Below are positions 44,286 to 54,811 of a DNA stretch of 64,000 bases, piece by piece (within the stretch, counting starts at the first letter, position 1; the number at the start of each line of letters is the position of its first letter). Under the pieces are notes generated by a model. It ran no database searches. It was not told the origin of the DNA and worked only from the letters and a program-made list of their open reading frames with translations. Made by a program: the position numbers and the translations under genes. The stretch comes from Stutzerimonas sp. S1 (GTDB taxonomy: Bacteria > Pseudomonadota > Gammaproteobacteria > Pseudomonadales > Pseudomonadaceae), in NCBI RefSeq assembly GCF_025966695.1, contig NZ_JAOEIY010000008.1, positions 143,254 through 207,253 on the forward strand. Reading direction: 5' to 3'.

Positions 44286-45845
44286 TTAATCCAGCACCAC
44301 TTCGAGATCGAGGTGGCACAGCCTGCGGTAAATCTCATCCTTGCTTTCACGCACGGCGTGGTTCTGCGGCAGCAGCTCGCAACAGCTGTGCAGTAGGCGC
44401 AGTACCTCGAGGGCGAGATCGGGTTCCCAACTGCCCAGGCCGCTGGCCTCGAGCTGCTGGTCGAGTGCTTCGAGCTGGGTTTTGGCCAGCTCGTATTTCT
44501 TGGCCTGGTAGCACAGGCGGGCGAGGCTCAGCTGCCAGAAGAAACGCTCGCGGCCGCCTCGGGCGCGTGCCAGGCCCTGTTTGAGCTGCTGTACGGCAGG
44601 CTTGAGGCCTTCCTTGCGCAACAGCGGCAGCGCTTCCTGCAACGCCAGCTCCCAGCTCGGCTGTACGCCGCCCACGGCAGGCGGTTCTTCCTGTCTCGCG
44701 GCGGCAGGCTGCACATGGGGCAGGACCTGGCCGCTGATCCAGGCGCGGGTTTCGGCGTCGGCGAACGGGGTGCCGTCGTGAAAGCGCAGCTCCTCCAGGC
44801 GCGGCAGGCGTTGCAGGAACAGTGCGAGCTGAATCTCCACCTCGCGCATGGCCTGTTCGGCCGCCAGCTCCTGCAGGCATTCCCAGGCCAGGCGCTGGCC
44901 GTCCAGCCAGAACGGCGCACGCGAGGTGCTGTTTTCCAGGTCCACCAGCAGGTCGGCGTACTGCCCCTGAGCGAAGCGTTCGCGATAGCTGGCCAGTTTG
45001 TCGGCGGGTACGCCACGTAGCGCGGTGATCTGCTCGCTGTTGTGCTCCGGCAGGCTGTCGATGCTCAGCCAGAGCAGGGTTCGCGCCAGGCGCAGGGGGC
45101 GCAGATCGCTGGTGCGCTGCTTGAGCCACCAGGCGGTCAGCGGGCGCGCCTGCTCCTGCAGGTTGCGCACGGCCTTGAGCGCTTCCTTGTCGTTTTCGAT
45201 CGGTGAACCGGGAGCGAAGACCTGGCTGGCGACCTGCTTGACCTGCGCGATGGCCGCGCCGACCGTACCGGGCTGCGCTTGTCCCTGGCTGGCACGCTTG
45301 ACCATGCCGTCGAGCTGACGGCACAGCGGCAGCAGCAGCGGTGCGTCTTCGCCCAGATGGCCGGACAGGCACTGCTCCAGCGCATGCAATTGCTCGGCGA
45401 GGCTGCGAAACAGTGGCAGCTGTTCGCCAACCGGGACGTCTTCGGAAAAGGTCTGTTCCAGCCGCGGCAGCAACCAGTTGATGGCGGCGGCGCGGGTGCG
45501 CGGCTTGCGTGGATGCAGCTCGGCCCAGTGATTGCTGCACAGGTACTGCAGCAAATTCAGCCCCGCCTGTAGCCCGGCGAAGGACTCGCGCTGGAACAGG
45601 CTCCAGGTCAGCCAGGCGGCGGCGCGCAGGTCCTTGGACTGCGAGGCGAGCAACACCTCGCTGCCCTCGCGGACCTTTTGCCAGTCGATGCCGGTAGTCT
45701 GGTGCAGCGCGCCGGCCTTGGCCAGTTCGGTTTCCAACGACTCGAACTCGCTGCTGTAACGAATATCGTCACCGGCGAAATTGCTGTCATTGACCGGCTT
45801 TCTGGCGAGTTCCAGATAATGCTGGCTGAGTGCGCTGGCATGCAT
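44286..45845 (-). CDS. tssA: T6SS assembly protein TssA
   Basis: 519 residues from ATG 45845 (GGAAG seven bases upstream); a TTG 21 bases earlier is an alternative. The N-terminal ImpA_N-type domain is seen (YLELARKPVNDSNFAGDDIRYSSEFESLETEL, then WLTWSLFQRESFAGLQAGLNLLQYLCSNHW). The C-terminal VasJ-like half contains the PAAARQEEPPAVGG linker and helical repeats (FFWQLSLARLCYQAKKYELAKTQLEAL). TssA orchestrates tail assembly. It is the first gene of the locus. Confidence 0.94.
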   Translation of the reverse strand: MHASALSQHYLELARKPVNDSNFAGDDIRYSSEFESLETELAKAGALHQTTGIDWQKVREGSEVLLASQSKDLRAAAWLTWSLFQRESFAGLQAGLNLLQYLCSNHWAELHPRKPRTRAAAINWLLPRLEQTFSEDVPVGEQLPLFRSLAEQLHALEQCLSGHLGEDAPLLLPLCRQLDGMVKRASQGQAQPGTVGAAIAQVKQVASQVFAPGSPIENDKEALKAVRNLQEQARPLTAWWLKQRTSDLRPLRLARTLLWLSIDSLPEHNSEQITALRGVPADKLASYRERFAQGQYADLLVDLENSTSRAPFWLDGQRLAWECLQELAAEQAMREVEIQLALFLQRLPRLEELRFHDGTPFADAETRAWISGQVLPHVQPAAARQEEPPAVGGVQPSWELALQEALPLLRKEGLKPAVQQLKQGLARARGGRERFFWQLSLARLCYQAKKYELAKTQLEALDQQLEASGLGSWEPDLALEVLRLLHSCCELLPQNHAVRESKDEIYRRLCHLDLEVVLD

Positions 45846-45940
45846 GGGGTCTTCCGTGACGCTCAAGTTCTATCCGTGAACTTTTGAAACGCGTCTTCAT
45901 ATATTGCAAGGCGCGTTTCTCGAGAGGGGTGTGCAACTTC

Positions 45941-45972
45941 TTGCGCACTTTTGTTGCGCAAGTAATTGCGCA
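45941..45972. repeat. Three TGCGCA palindromes in the tssA leader
   Basis: TTGCGCA occurs at 45941-45947, 45954-45960 and 45966-45972, spaced 13 and 12 bases, each built on the self-complementary TGCGCA. They lie between the sigma-54-like promoter and the tssA ATG. Regular spacing of a palindrome just over one helical turn apart suggests a protein binding array or an RNA structure in the leader. No known operator comes to mind. Confidence 0.55.
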
Positions 45973-46000
45973 GCAACCTCATGGGGTGGGCATCCTAGGC

Positions 46001-46015
46001 GCATGGAATGTGCCA
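46001..46015 (-). promoter_or_regulatory. Candidate sigma-54 promoter of the T6SS operon
   Basis: On the minus strand TGGCAC (46015-46010), five bases, then ATGC (46004-46001) match TGGCAC-N5-TTGC with one mismatch and keep the invariant GG and GC at -24/-12. Transcription would start near 45990, giving a leader of about 145 bases to the tssA ATG. The locus encodes its own sigma-54 activator, which makes the assignment attractive. Confidence 0.65.
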
Positions 46016-46034
46016 TTCAAGGCAGAAAATGTGA

Positions 46035-46064
46035 CCCGACTAACATAGAAAAATATTAATCGGG
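46035..46064. promoter_or_regulatory. Inverted repeat upstream of the T6SS promoter
   Basis: CCCGACTAA (46035-46043) and TTAATCGGG (46056-46064) pair with one mismatch around a 12-base AT-rich centre, some 20 bases upstream of the -24 element. It could be an activator site for the Sfa protein or a terminator-like hairpin for the opposite strand; there is no clear T-run. Confidence 0.4.
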
Positions 46065-46095
46065 TTAATGCGGAACTATTTGAAAGGGGGCCGAA

Positions 46096-46227
46096 ATGAA
46101 CGCCGCGCGCAACAACTTACGCTGTACGAGATGCGATAACTTCATGTGCGAAATGACTTACAGGCAAATAGCTACTGCATCACGGACGGTTCGGAAAAGT
46201 TGTTATAACGCGCCCTTTATTGCCTGA
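46096..46227 (+). CDS. Possible 43-residue cysteine-containing small protein
   Basis: An ATG with AGGGGG seven bases upstream opens 43 codons: CTRCDNFMCEMTY near the start and RKSCYNAP near the end, so four cysteines, three of them in a CxxCxxxxC spacing. It overlaps the 3' end of the convergent mutarotase gene by 25 bases and points away from tssA. I do not recognise it. The ribosome site and cysteine spacing are the only support. Confidence 0.3.
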   Translation: MNAARNNLRCTRCDNFMCEMTYRQIATASRTVRKSCYNAPFIA

Positions 46228-47105
46228 ACTTTCAAGCCAATGCGATGGGTTTGGCCGGGCTGCAGTGCTACGGCATCGTCCATCACGTTCGCCGTTTCGA
46301 TGCAGAGCATGCGTCGCCAGGCATCATCGGCGAAATTCGATAGGCGTTGTGCCTTGGCGATCCACGGGTTCCACAGCACGGCCGACGAGGAGCCGCTGCT
46401 GGTGAGCTGAATGCGCCGGTCCCAGCCCTCATCAATCAGGGTGAGGGTGTCAGGCAGCTCGAGGTAGATGCGGTCGGTCTCGCCGTTGAAATGCAGAGCG
46501 CCGTGCTGCTGGCGCTGTTCCCACTGCTCCAGGGTTTCGATATAGGGCCGGTCGGCGAGGCCTGCAACCTCAACCCGCTGGATGTCGCTGACGGCAAAAT
46601 AGCTGTGCAATGCCTGACTGATGACCACCGGTTGATTGTCGCGGTTGTGGCTGCTCAGCGTGAGCTGCAGGTCGTCGGCGAGGCGGACCTGCAGCGTGAG
46701 TTCTACTTGGTGTGGCCAGCCCGGCAGTTGCCCGAGCGCCTGCGGGCAGTGGAACTCGAGTACGGCGGCATCGCCTTCGCTGCGCTGTTCGCGCAGTAGC
46801 CAGGGCAGCGCACGCACCAGACCGTGGAAAGGTGCGGCTTGTTCGCCATGGTAGCTCGCCTGCACGGCCTGCGGATTGCGCGCCAGGTCGCCAAACCAGG
46901 GCCAGCAGATCGGCACGCCGCCGCGTACCGACTGACCGTGCTGGAAGGCGGCTTCTTCGCTGAGCCAGATGATCGGTGGCGCCTCGCCCTTGCGGTAGCT
47001 GAGGATCTGCGCGCCCTGTTCGGCGATCAGCAGTTCGTCATCGCCACGGCGGATGCGCCAGCAGGCGAGTTGGTCCATTTCGATGCGTTGGATGTCGATA
47101 GGCAT
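46203..47105 (-). CDS. D-hexose-6-phosphate mutarotase (YeaD family)
   Basis: 300 residues of the aldose-1-epimerase-like fold: ELLIAEQGAQILSYRKGEAPPIIWLS, RGGVPICWPWFG and ALHSYFAVSDIQRVEVAGL (catalytic His), and LWNPWIAKAQRLSNFADDAWRRMLCIETAN. YeaD-type enzymes interconvert alpha and beta anomers of hexose-6-phosphates. It is a single gene, not part of the T6SS locus. Confidence 0.93.
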   Translation of the reverse strand: MPIDIQRIEMDQLACWRIRRGDDELLIAEQGAQILSYRKGEAPPIIWLSEEAAFQHGQSVRGGVPICWPWFGDLARNPQAVQASYHGEQAAPFHGLVRALPWLLREQRSEGDAAVLEFHCPQALGQLPGWPHQVELTLQVRLADDLQLTLSSHNRDNQPVVISQALHSYFAVSDIQRVEVAGLADRPYIETLEQWEQRQQHGALHFNGETDRIYLELPDTLTLIDEGWDRRIQLTSSGSSSAVLWNPWIAKAQRLSNFADDAWRRMLCIETANVMDDAVALQPGQTHRIGLKVQAIKGAL

Positions 47106-47212
47106 GGGGCTCTCTGGGATGTTCTGTGCAATGAGGCGGACCTTTCTGACTACGCCGCGGCCGTGGGATTCCGCTGCCCGGGCGGCCGGCAGGGGTGCGG
47201 CAGCGCGATGGA

Positions 47213-48556
<1,344 letters not shown>

Positions 48557-48590
48557 TGCCCGATCCTCGCTTGGCATACGCTGCGGCAGT

Positions 48591-50354
48591 TTACTCGGCG
48601 GCGTCGGCCTCGGCAGCCGGCAATGTCAGGGTGAATACCGCACCTTGCCCGTCGTTGTGGGCCTCGAGGCTGCCGCCGAAGTCGCGGACGATGCCGTAGG
48701 ACACCGCCAAACCCAGCCCGAGCCCCTGGCCCACCGCCTTGGTGGTGAAGAACGGCTCGAACACCCGATCCAGATGCTCGGCAGCGATGCCACCGCCGTT
48801 GTCGGCAACGCTCAGCTGCCAGCTATTGCCGTTACGTTGGCAGACGATGCGCAGGCGCCGCTGCGGCCGTTCGGTCATGGCATCCAGAGCGTTGTGCAGG
48901 AGGTTGATCAACACCTGTTCGAGGCGGATGGCATCGCCGCTGACCTCGGCCTCGTTCGGCACCTGACGGAACACCTCGACCTGCTCGCTGCGGATGCGTG
49001 GCGCCAGCAGCTGCAGAGCCTGCTCCAGCACGTCGGTCAGACGCAGGCGCTGGCGCAGGCCGGCCGGGCTCTTGCGGGCGAAGGTCTTCAGATGGCCGGT
49101 CAGCGCGGCCATGCGCTCCAGCAGCCCCTCGACATGCCCGAGCCCTTTGCGTACTTCGTCTTCCCGTCCGTTATCGAGCAGCAGGCGCAGGCTGGCCAGT
49201 TGCATGCGCAACGCGGTCAGCGGCTGGTTGATTTCGTGAGCGAGGGCCGCGGACATTTGCCCCAGCGCGGCCATGCGTGCGGCGTGCACCAGCTCGTCCT
49301 GAGCGGTGTGCAGTTCGCGCGTGCGTTCGGCTACCAGGTGCTCCAGTTCGCTGCGGCTGCGTTGCTCGACGCGACGGGTCTTGCGCCGCTGGGCCAGATA
49401 GAGCAGCAGGAAGGCCAGGGTCATCCAGACGCCCGCGGCAGCCAGGCGATAGCTGCGCACGCTGGCGATCACCGATTGCGGTTCCAGCAGCAGGTGCAGG
49501 GTCCAGTCTTCGGCCGGTAATTCGAGGCGTTGCCAGAGATAGTCATGACGGCCGTCCGGGCCTTCGACCTGGCGTCGCTCGCTGTGTTCGTCGATGCGCT
49601 GCAGTTGTTCGCTGTAGAGCGGCTGCAGGGTTTGCTCGGCGTAGCGACGGGCATCGACCAGGCGGCTACGCACTTCGTCGCTGAGCGGACGCAGGTGGCG
49701 GAAGCGCCAGGCCGGGCGGTTGGTGAGGATGACGATGTCCAGCGAGTCGGCGATCAGCAGGATGCCCGGCTGGCTGACCCAGTCGCGCTGCATGTCTTCC
49801 AGCTCCAGCTTGACCACCAGTACGCCGAGTACCTCGCCGGTGGCATTCTTCACCGAGCTGGAGAGAAAGTAGCCAGGAATGCCGGTGGTGACGCCCACGG
49901 CGAAGTAGCGCCCGCTGTCGCGCTCCAGGGCGTCGCGAAAGTACGGGCGGAACGCATAGTTGTTGCCGACGAAGCTGCTCCAGTCGCGCCAGTTGCTGGC
50001 GGCGATGGTTTCGCCGCTGCGGTCGAGCAGGTAGAGCACCGAGGAGCCGGCGGCCTGGTTCTGCTGCTCGAGCCGCCGGTTGAGTTGTTTGCGCAGGCGC
50101 TGGTCGGCAGGCGATGCGAGCAGCGCCTGGATGTCGCTGTCCAGCGCCAGCAGCGCCGGCACCGAGCGGAAGCGTTCGACCTGGGTATGGATGGCCTGGG
50201 CGTAGAGTTCCAGTTGGCCGCGGGCTTCCTGGCTGCGTTCGGCCCAGGCACGCTGCTCGGCAAAGCGCCCGGCCCAGTACATGCTGAGCAACAGACCGAG
50301 AAGGATCAGCGCAACGATCAGGATTACGCGCAGGCGGCTGGGCAGGGCGGACAT
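48591..50354 (-). CDS. dctB: C4-dicarboxylate sensor histidine kinase DctB
   Basis: 587 residues from ATG 50354. Two membrane segments (about 9-29 and 283-303) enclose a periplasmic double-Cache-like sensor ([55 protein letters not shown]). The cytoplasmic part has a coiled linker, HisKA with [14 protein letters not shown], and HATPase with [16 protein letters not shown] and [15 protein letters not shown]. The Cache motif [19 protein letters not shown] is typical of DctB, which binds succinate and related acids. Confidence 0.93.
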   Translation of the reverse strand: MSALPSRLRVILIVALILLGLLLSMYWAGRFAEQRAWAERSQEARGQLELYAQAIHTQVERFRSVPALLALDSDIQALLASPADQRLRKQLNRRLEQQNQAAGSSVLYLLDRSGETIAASNWRDWSSFVGNNYAFRPYFRDALERDSGRYFAVGVTTGIPGYFLSSSVKNATGEVLGVLVVKLELEDMQRDWVSQPGILLIADSLDIVILTNRPAWRFRHLRPLSDEVRSRLVDARRYAEQTLQPLYSEQLQRIDEHSERRQVEGPDGRHDYLWQRLELPAEDWTLHLLLEPQSVIASVRSYRLAAAGVWMTLAFLLLYLAQRRKTRRVEQRSRSELEHLVAERTRELHTAQDELVHAARMAALGQMSAALAHEINQPLTALRMQLASLRLLLDNGREDEVRKGLGHVEGLLERMAALTGHLKTFARKSPAGLRQRLRLTDVLEQALQLLAPRIRSEQVEVFRQVPNEAEVSGDAIRLEQVLINLLHNALDAMTERPQRRLRIVCQRNGNSWQLSVADNGGGIAAEHLDRVFEPFFTTKAVGQGLGLGLAVSYGIVRDFGGSLEAHNDGQGAVFTLTLPAAEADAAE

Positions 50355-50715
50355 GGAAGGCTCGTTTCGGCTATCGGGCGATAGTAAGCCAAAGCGCAGT
50401 GGATGCGCTGCCAGCCTGCACGCGGCGCTGCGGTCGCACCGCGTGGCGCGTTCGGGTATCCTCCGCGGCCCTGAATCGCTCCGTGCCTTGCGAGGCGTCC
50501 GACGAGAGCTCGAGTACCCATGACCTGGCTGTCTAGTCCGCCATAGCGCTCCGCTCCCTCGCGTCACTTTGCGACTGCCTGTCATGCGGCGGTCTTACGC
50601 TGCTGTCCGTGCGTTTCGCCGAGTGACAGCCGAATCATTCATACACAGAACGCGCCTTGTATTGCTGCTGCCCGCCCGTGGCCAGCATGGTGGTGCTTTT
50701 GCTCTGGATAGTCCG
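50355..50715. other. Intergenic region between divergent dctB and sulP-type genes
   Basis: 360 bases without a supported gene. It must contain promoters for both directions, but I see no convincing -35/-10 pair or operator. A TGGTGG-N5-TTGC near 50688 is too close to the start codon to be a useful sigma-54 promoter. Confidence 0.4.
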
Positions 50716-52203
50716 ATGCTGCAATCGATCAAACAGAACTGGTTTTCCAACATCCGTGGGGATGTGCTGTCCGGCCTCGTCGTCGCCCTGGCGCTGATTC
50801 CCGAAGCCATCGCTTTCTCCATCATCGCCGGGGTCGATCCGCGGGTCGGCCTGTATGCCTCGTTCTGCATCGCCGTGGTGATCGCCTTCGTCGGCGGCCG
50901 CCCGGGGATGATCTCGGCCGCCACCGGCGCCATGGCCTTGTTGATGGTGACCCTGGTGCGCGAGCACGGCCTGCAGTACCTGCTGGCGGCGACGCTGCTC
51001 TGCGGCGTGCTGCAGATCGGTGCCGGCTACCTGCGGCTCGGCTCGCTGATGCGCTTCGTTTCGCGTTCGGTGGTCACCGGCTTCGTCAACGCGCTGGCGA
51101 TCCTGATCTTCATGGCGCAGCTGCCGGAGCTGACGGACGTCACCTGGCACGTCTACGCCATGACCGCCGCGGGTCTGGGCATCATCTACCTGTTCCCCTA
51201 TGTGCCGAAGCTCGGCAAGGTCATTCCCTCGCCGCTGGTGTGCATCCTCAGCATGACCGCCGTGGCGATGTATTTCGGCCTGGATATCCGCACCGTCGGT
51301 GACATGGGCGAGCTGCCCGATACCCTGCCGGTCTTCCTCTGGCCGGAAGTTCCACTCAACTTCGAAACCCTGGCGATCATCTTCCCGTATTCCGCTGCGC
51401 TGGCCGTGGTCGGCCTGCTGGAGTCGCTGATGACCGCGACCATCGTCGACGATCTCACCGACACCTCCAGTGACAAGAACCGCGAGTGCAAGGGCCAGGG
51501 CGTTTCCAACATCGTCTCCGGCCTGTTCGGCGGCATGGCCGGCTGCGCGATGATCGGCCAGTCGGTGATCAACGTGAAATCCGGCGGCCGCACCCGGCTG
51601 TCGACGCTGATCGCCGGCGTGGTGCTGTTGCTGATGGTGGTGTTCCTCAGCGACTGGGTCGGTCAGATTCCCATGGCCGCGCTGGTGGCGGTGATGATCA
51701 TGGTGTCGATCGGCACCTTCAGCTGGGATTCGCTGCGCAACCTCAAGCACTATCCGCTTTCCACCAACATCGTCATGGTGGTCACCGTGGTGGTGGTGGT
51801 CTTCACCCACAACCTGGCCTACGGTGTACTGGCCGGCGTATTGCTCGCGGCGATGTTCTTCGCCAACAAGGTGGGGCACTACATGAGCATCGACTCGGCG
51901 CTGGATGCCGACGGCAGCGGCCGTCGCTATCAGGTGGTCGGGCAGGTGTTCTTCAGCTCGGCCGACAAGTTCACTGGCGCCTTCGATTTCAAGGAAGCGC
52001 TGAGCCGGGTGACCATCGACCTGTCCCGTGCGCATTTCTGGGACATCACCGCGGTCTCGGCGCTGGACAAGGTGGTGCTCAAGTTCCGCCGCGAGGGCAC
52101 CGAGGTTGAGGTGCTGGGTCTCAATGAAGCCAGCGCGACCATCGTCGATCGTTTCGGCGTGCACGACAAACCCGACGCCATCGACAAGCTGATGAGCCAC
52201 TGA
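50716..52203 (+). CDS. SulP-family anion transporter with STAS domain (DauA-like)
   Basis: 495 residues from ATG 50716, where homologous sequence begins ([39 protein letters not shown]); longer in-frame starts lack support. About 12-14 membrane segments with the SulP motifs [12 protein letters not shown] and [10 protein letters not shown], followed by a C-terminal STAS domain ([36 protein letters not shown]). Members carry sulfate, bicarbonate or, in E. coli DauA, C4-dicarboxylates. The neighbouring dctBD genes make a dicarboxylate substrate worth considering, but sequence alone does not decide it. Confidence 0.88.
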   Translation: MLQSIKQNWFSNIRGDVLSGLVVALALIPEAIAFSIIAGVDPRVGLYASFCIAVVIAFVGGRPGMISAATGAMALLMVTLVREHGLQYLLAATLLCGVLQIGAGYLRLGSLMRFVSRSVVTGFVNALAILIFMAQLPELTDVTWHVYAMTAAGLGIIYLFPYVPKLGKVIPSPLVCILSMTAVAMYFGLDIRTVGDMGELPDTLPVFLWPEVPLNFETLAIIFPYSAALAVVGLLESLMTATIVDDLTDTSSDKNRECKGQGVSNIVSGLFGGMAGCAMIGQSVINVKSGGRTRLSTLIAGVVLLLMVVFLSDWVGQIPMAALVAVMIMVSIGTFSWDSLRNLKHYPLSTNIVMVVTVVVVVFTHNLAYGVLAGVLLAAMFFANKVGHYMSIDSALDADGSGRRYQVVGQVFFSSADKFTGAFDFKEALSRVTIDLSRAHFWDITAVSALDKVVLKFRREGTEVEVLGLNEASATIVDRFGVHDKPDAIDKLMSH

Positions 52204-52217
52204 CCAGGAGAGCAACA

Positions 52218-53069
52218 ATGACCCACGTAATGGCCTGTATCGACGGCTCTCCGCAAGCGGCTGCGGTCTGCGACTGTGCCGCCTGGGCCAGTCAGCAACT
52301 GGGCGCGCCGCTGACGTTACTGCATGTGCTGGATCGGCAGCAGTATCCGGCGTCGGGCGATCTTAGCGGAATCATCGGTCTGGGCAGCCGCGAGTTTCTC
52401 CTGCAGGAACTGGCGACGCTGGACGAGAAGCGCGCCAAGCTGGCACTGGAAGAGGGCCGCATGATGCTCGACGCGGCACGTCAGCGGGCGATTTCCGCGG
52501 GGGTCGCCCAGCCCGAGTGCCGGCAGCGGCACGGCGATCTGGTCGAGACCCTGCGCGACCTGCAGAACGAGACGCGGCTGCTGGTGGTCGGTCGCCAGGG
52601 CGAACACAGTGGCGATGCCATCCAGCACATCGGCAGCCAGCTGGAGAGCGTGATTCGCACCATGCATCGGCCGATTCTGGTCACGGTCGGTCAGTTCACG
52701 CCGCCGCGCAGCCTGATGCTCGCATTCGACGGCAGCGCCACGACGCTCAAGGGCGTCGAGATGCTGGCCGGCAGCCCGCTGTTCCGGGGTCTGCCCATTC
52801 ACTTGGTGATGGTCGGCAGCGACAGCAGCGAAGCCCGGGCACAGCTGGAAGGTGCTCGCGATGCGCTGACCGCTGCCGGCTTTGAGGTGCATATCGCCAT
52901 TCGTGACGGCGAAGTCGAGCCATCCCTGCACGCCTATCAGACCGAGCACGGTATCGACCTGTTGGTGATGGGCGCCTACGGCCACTCACGCATTCGCCAG
53001 TTCTTCGTTGGCAGCACCACCAGCAACATGATCCGCACCACCCGCACGCCGCTGCTGTTACTGCGCTGA
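52218..53069 (+). CDS. Tandem universal stress protein
   Basis: 283 residues made of two UspA domains. The first runs from MACIDGSPQAAAVCDCAAWA to VVGRQGEHSGDAIQHIGSQLESVIRTMHRPILV; the second from SLMLAFDGSATTLKGVEMLA to LVMGAYGHSRIRQFFVGSTTSNMIRTTRTPLLLL, which keeps the ATP-binding GxxGHSRIRxxxxGSTT pattern. It starts 14 bases after the SulP gene, with AGGAGAG as ribosome site, so the two form an operon. SulP-Usp pairs are common in pseudomonads; the Usp may modulate the transporter. Confidence 0.92.
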   Translation: MTHVMACIDGSPQAAAVCDCAAWASQQLGAPLTLLHVLDRQQYPASGDLSGIIGLGSREFLLQELATLDEKRAKLALEEGRMMLDAARQRAISAGVAQPECRQRHGDLVETLRDLQNETRLLVVGRQGEHSGDAIQHIGSQLESVIRTMHRPILVTVGQFTPPRSLMLAFDGSATTLKGVEMLAGSPLFRGLPIHLVMVGSDSSEARAQLEGARDALTAAGFEVHIAIRDGEVEPSLHAYQTEHGIDLLVMGAYGHSRIRQFFVGSTTSNMIRTTRTPLLLLR

Positions 53070-53108
53070 TCGGTACCCGCCGGCACCCGTCGCGGGCGCG
53101 GCTGGCAG

Positions 53109-54290
53109 TTAGCTGTACAGGTCCGCCCGGCTCCAGGGCAGCTCGTGGGAGCCATCCGGCAGCGGCTTGCTGGCGAGGATCTGGTGCAGGTTGATCCAGT
53201 TGTGGCGAAAGCCGTAGGCACAACCGGCCAGATAGAGGCGCCAGATGCGCAACGCGCGTTCGGGCACCATCTGCTGTGCCTGCTCCAGCTGCGCTTCCAG
53301 ACGCTCACTCCAGAAGTCCAGCGTGCGCGCGTAGTGCAGGCGCAGGCTTTCCACATCGACGATTTCCAGCCCGGCCTCGCTGATGCTGCTGCTGATGCCC
53401 ACCAGATGCGGCAGCTCGCCGTGCGGAAAGACGTAGCGGTCGATGAACTCGCCGGCACCATGCCCGACCGGGCGACCGTCGATGTGCCGGGCGGTGATGC
53501 CGTGATTCATCACCAGCCCGCCCGGACGTACGGCGTCGAACAGCCGCTGGCAGTACAGCGGCAGGTTGGCGTGGCCGACGTGCTCGAACATGCCGACGCT
53601 GACGACCTTGTCGAAACGGCCATCCTGCGGCAGATCCCGGTAATCCATAAGCTCCAGGGTGATCTGCTCTTGCAGTCCTTCGGCGGCCACCCGTTCGCGG
53701 GCCAGTTCGAGCTGTTCGCGGCTGAGGGTGATGCCGAATACCTTCGCGCCGAACTCGCGGGCGGCATAGCGAGCCAGGCCACCCCAGCCGCAACCGACGT
53801 CCAGCAGTCGCTCGCCAGGTTTGAGCCGCAGCTTGCGGCACAGGTGACGCAACTTGGCCTGCTGCGCCTGTTCGAGGTCTTCACTGCCGGTTTCGAAATA
53901 GGCGCAGGAATAGACCATGTCCTTGTCCAGCCAGAGCCGATAGAAGTCGTTGGACAGGTCGTAGTGGTAGGAAATGGCTTCGGCGTCGGTCGCCTTATCG
54001 TGCGCCTCGCGCGAAGGCAGCGGAAAGTCGTCCTCGCCCAGCGCCCGGGTAATCACATCGCCGATGCGGATCACCTCGTTGACCGGCCCCTGCAGGTCGA
54101 TCTGGCCTTCGACATAGGCGGTGCCGAGCAGATCGAGGCTCGGTCGGGCCAATTGAGTCACCAGACTGGGGTCCTTGATCACCAGGGTGACGCAGGGGGA
54201 TGGCCCGATATCGATGTCGTTACCGTCCCACAGGCGCAGACGCAACGGCAGACCGAGTTCTCTCAGGGCCGGAAGCAATGTCGCGAGCAT
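53109..54290 (-). CDS. cfa: Cyclopropane-fatty-acyl-phospholipid synthase
   Basis: 393 residues from ATG 54290 (AGGAGA eight bases upstream). The SAM-binding motif LLDVGCGWGGLARYAA, the following FGITLSREQLELA and FDKVVSVGMFEHVG, and the N-terminal substrate region (PSLDLLGTAYVEGQIDLQGPV, then YSCAYFETGSEDLEQAQQAKL) match Cfa. The enzyme adds a methylene bridge to unsaturated acyl chains of membrane lipids, usually in stationary phase or acid stress. It converges with the Usp gene. Confidence 0.94.
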   Translation of the reverse strand: MLATLLPALRELGLPLRLRLWDGNDIDIGPSPCVTLVIKDPSLVTQLARPSLDLLGTAYVEGQIDLQGPVNEVIRIGDVITRALGEDDFPLPSREAHDKATDAEAISYHYDLSNDFYRLWLDKDMVYSCAYFETGSEDLEQAQQAKLRHLCRKLRLKPGERLLDVGCGWGGLARYAAREFGAKVFGITLSREQLELARERVAAEGLQEQITLELMDYRDLPQDGRFDKVVSVGMFEHVGHANLPLYCQRLFDAVRPGGLVMNHGITARHIDGRPVGHGAGEFIDRYVFPHGELPHLVGISSSISEAGLEIVDVESLRLHYARTLDFWSERLEAQLEQAQQMVPERALRIWRLYLAGCAYGFRHNWINLHQILASKPLPDGSHELPWSRADLYS

Positions 54291-54436
54291 GCTTGGATCT
54301 CCTGTCATTCCATCGAAGAAATCGTAGTCCAACAAATTGAAACTGTAGGCTATGGTCGTGATAGTTTCAGCCCATGTGCCTAACGGCAGCGACTCGCCTG
54401 CAAACGAGCTATTGTTGCCGTCTTATGGAGTGGCTT

Positions 54437-54811
54437 ATGGATGCATCCTCACCTCAGCGAGTCCTGATCCTCGTGACCAGCGGGCCCAGCACGCCGGCGC
54501 GCTGCGCGGCGCCGTTCCACATCGCCACGCTGCTGGCCTGCATGGATGCCGAGGTCACCCTCTATCTGACCGGCGAAGGTACCCAGCTGGCGCGCCGTGA
54601 GGTGGCCAATTCGCTTCGCGCGGTGATCGATGGCGAGCCGGTGTCGCACTTCATTCGCCAGGCCAAGCAGGCTGGTGCGCGGCTGTTGATGTGTCGGCAA
54701 CCGGGGGTGGTGATCGAGGCGACGACGCTGATCGACGAGCTGGACGAGATTTCCAGTGGCGGGGAGCTGGCCCAGATGATTTTGGAGTTCGAACGGGTGC
54801 TGAGCCTATGA
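54437..54811 (+). CDS. DsrE/DsrF-like sulfur-carrier-type protein
   Basis: 124 residues from ATG 54437 (GGAG six bases upstream; an ATG four codons earlier is possible). The DsrE-type Rossmann-like fold is suggested by VLILVTSGPSTPARCAAPFHIATLLACMDAEVTLYLTGEG and the later QAKQAGARLLMCRQPGVV. Two cysteines (Cys in PARCAAP and LLMCRQP) lie where DsrE-family proteins often carry their persulfide cysteine. The gene overlaps the lipoyl-protein gene by four bases. Confidence 0.75.
   Translation: MDASSPQRVLILVTSGPSTPARCAAPFHIATLLACMDAEVTLYLTGEGTQLARREVANSLRAVIDGEPVSHFIRQAKQAGARLLMCRQPGVVIEATTLIDELDEISSGGELAQMILEFERVLSL

Noticed and set aside
50688..50703. TGGTGG-N5-TTGC as a sigma-54 promoter for the SulP gene
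   Set aside because: The -24 element departs from TGGCAC in three positions and transcription would start at or inside the start codon, leaving no room for a ribosome site.
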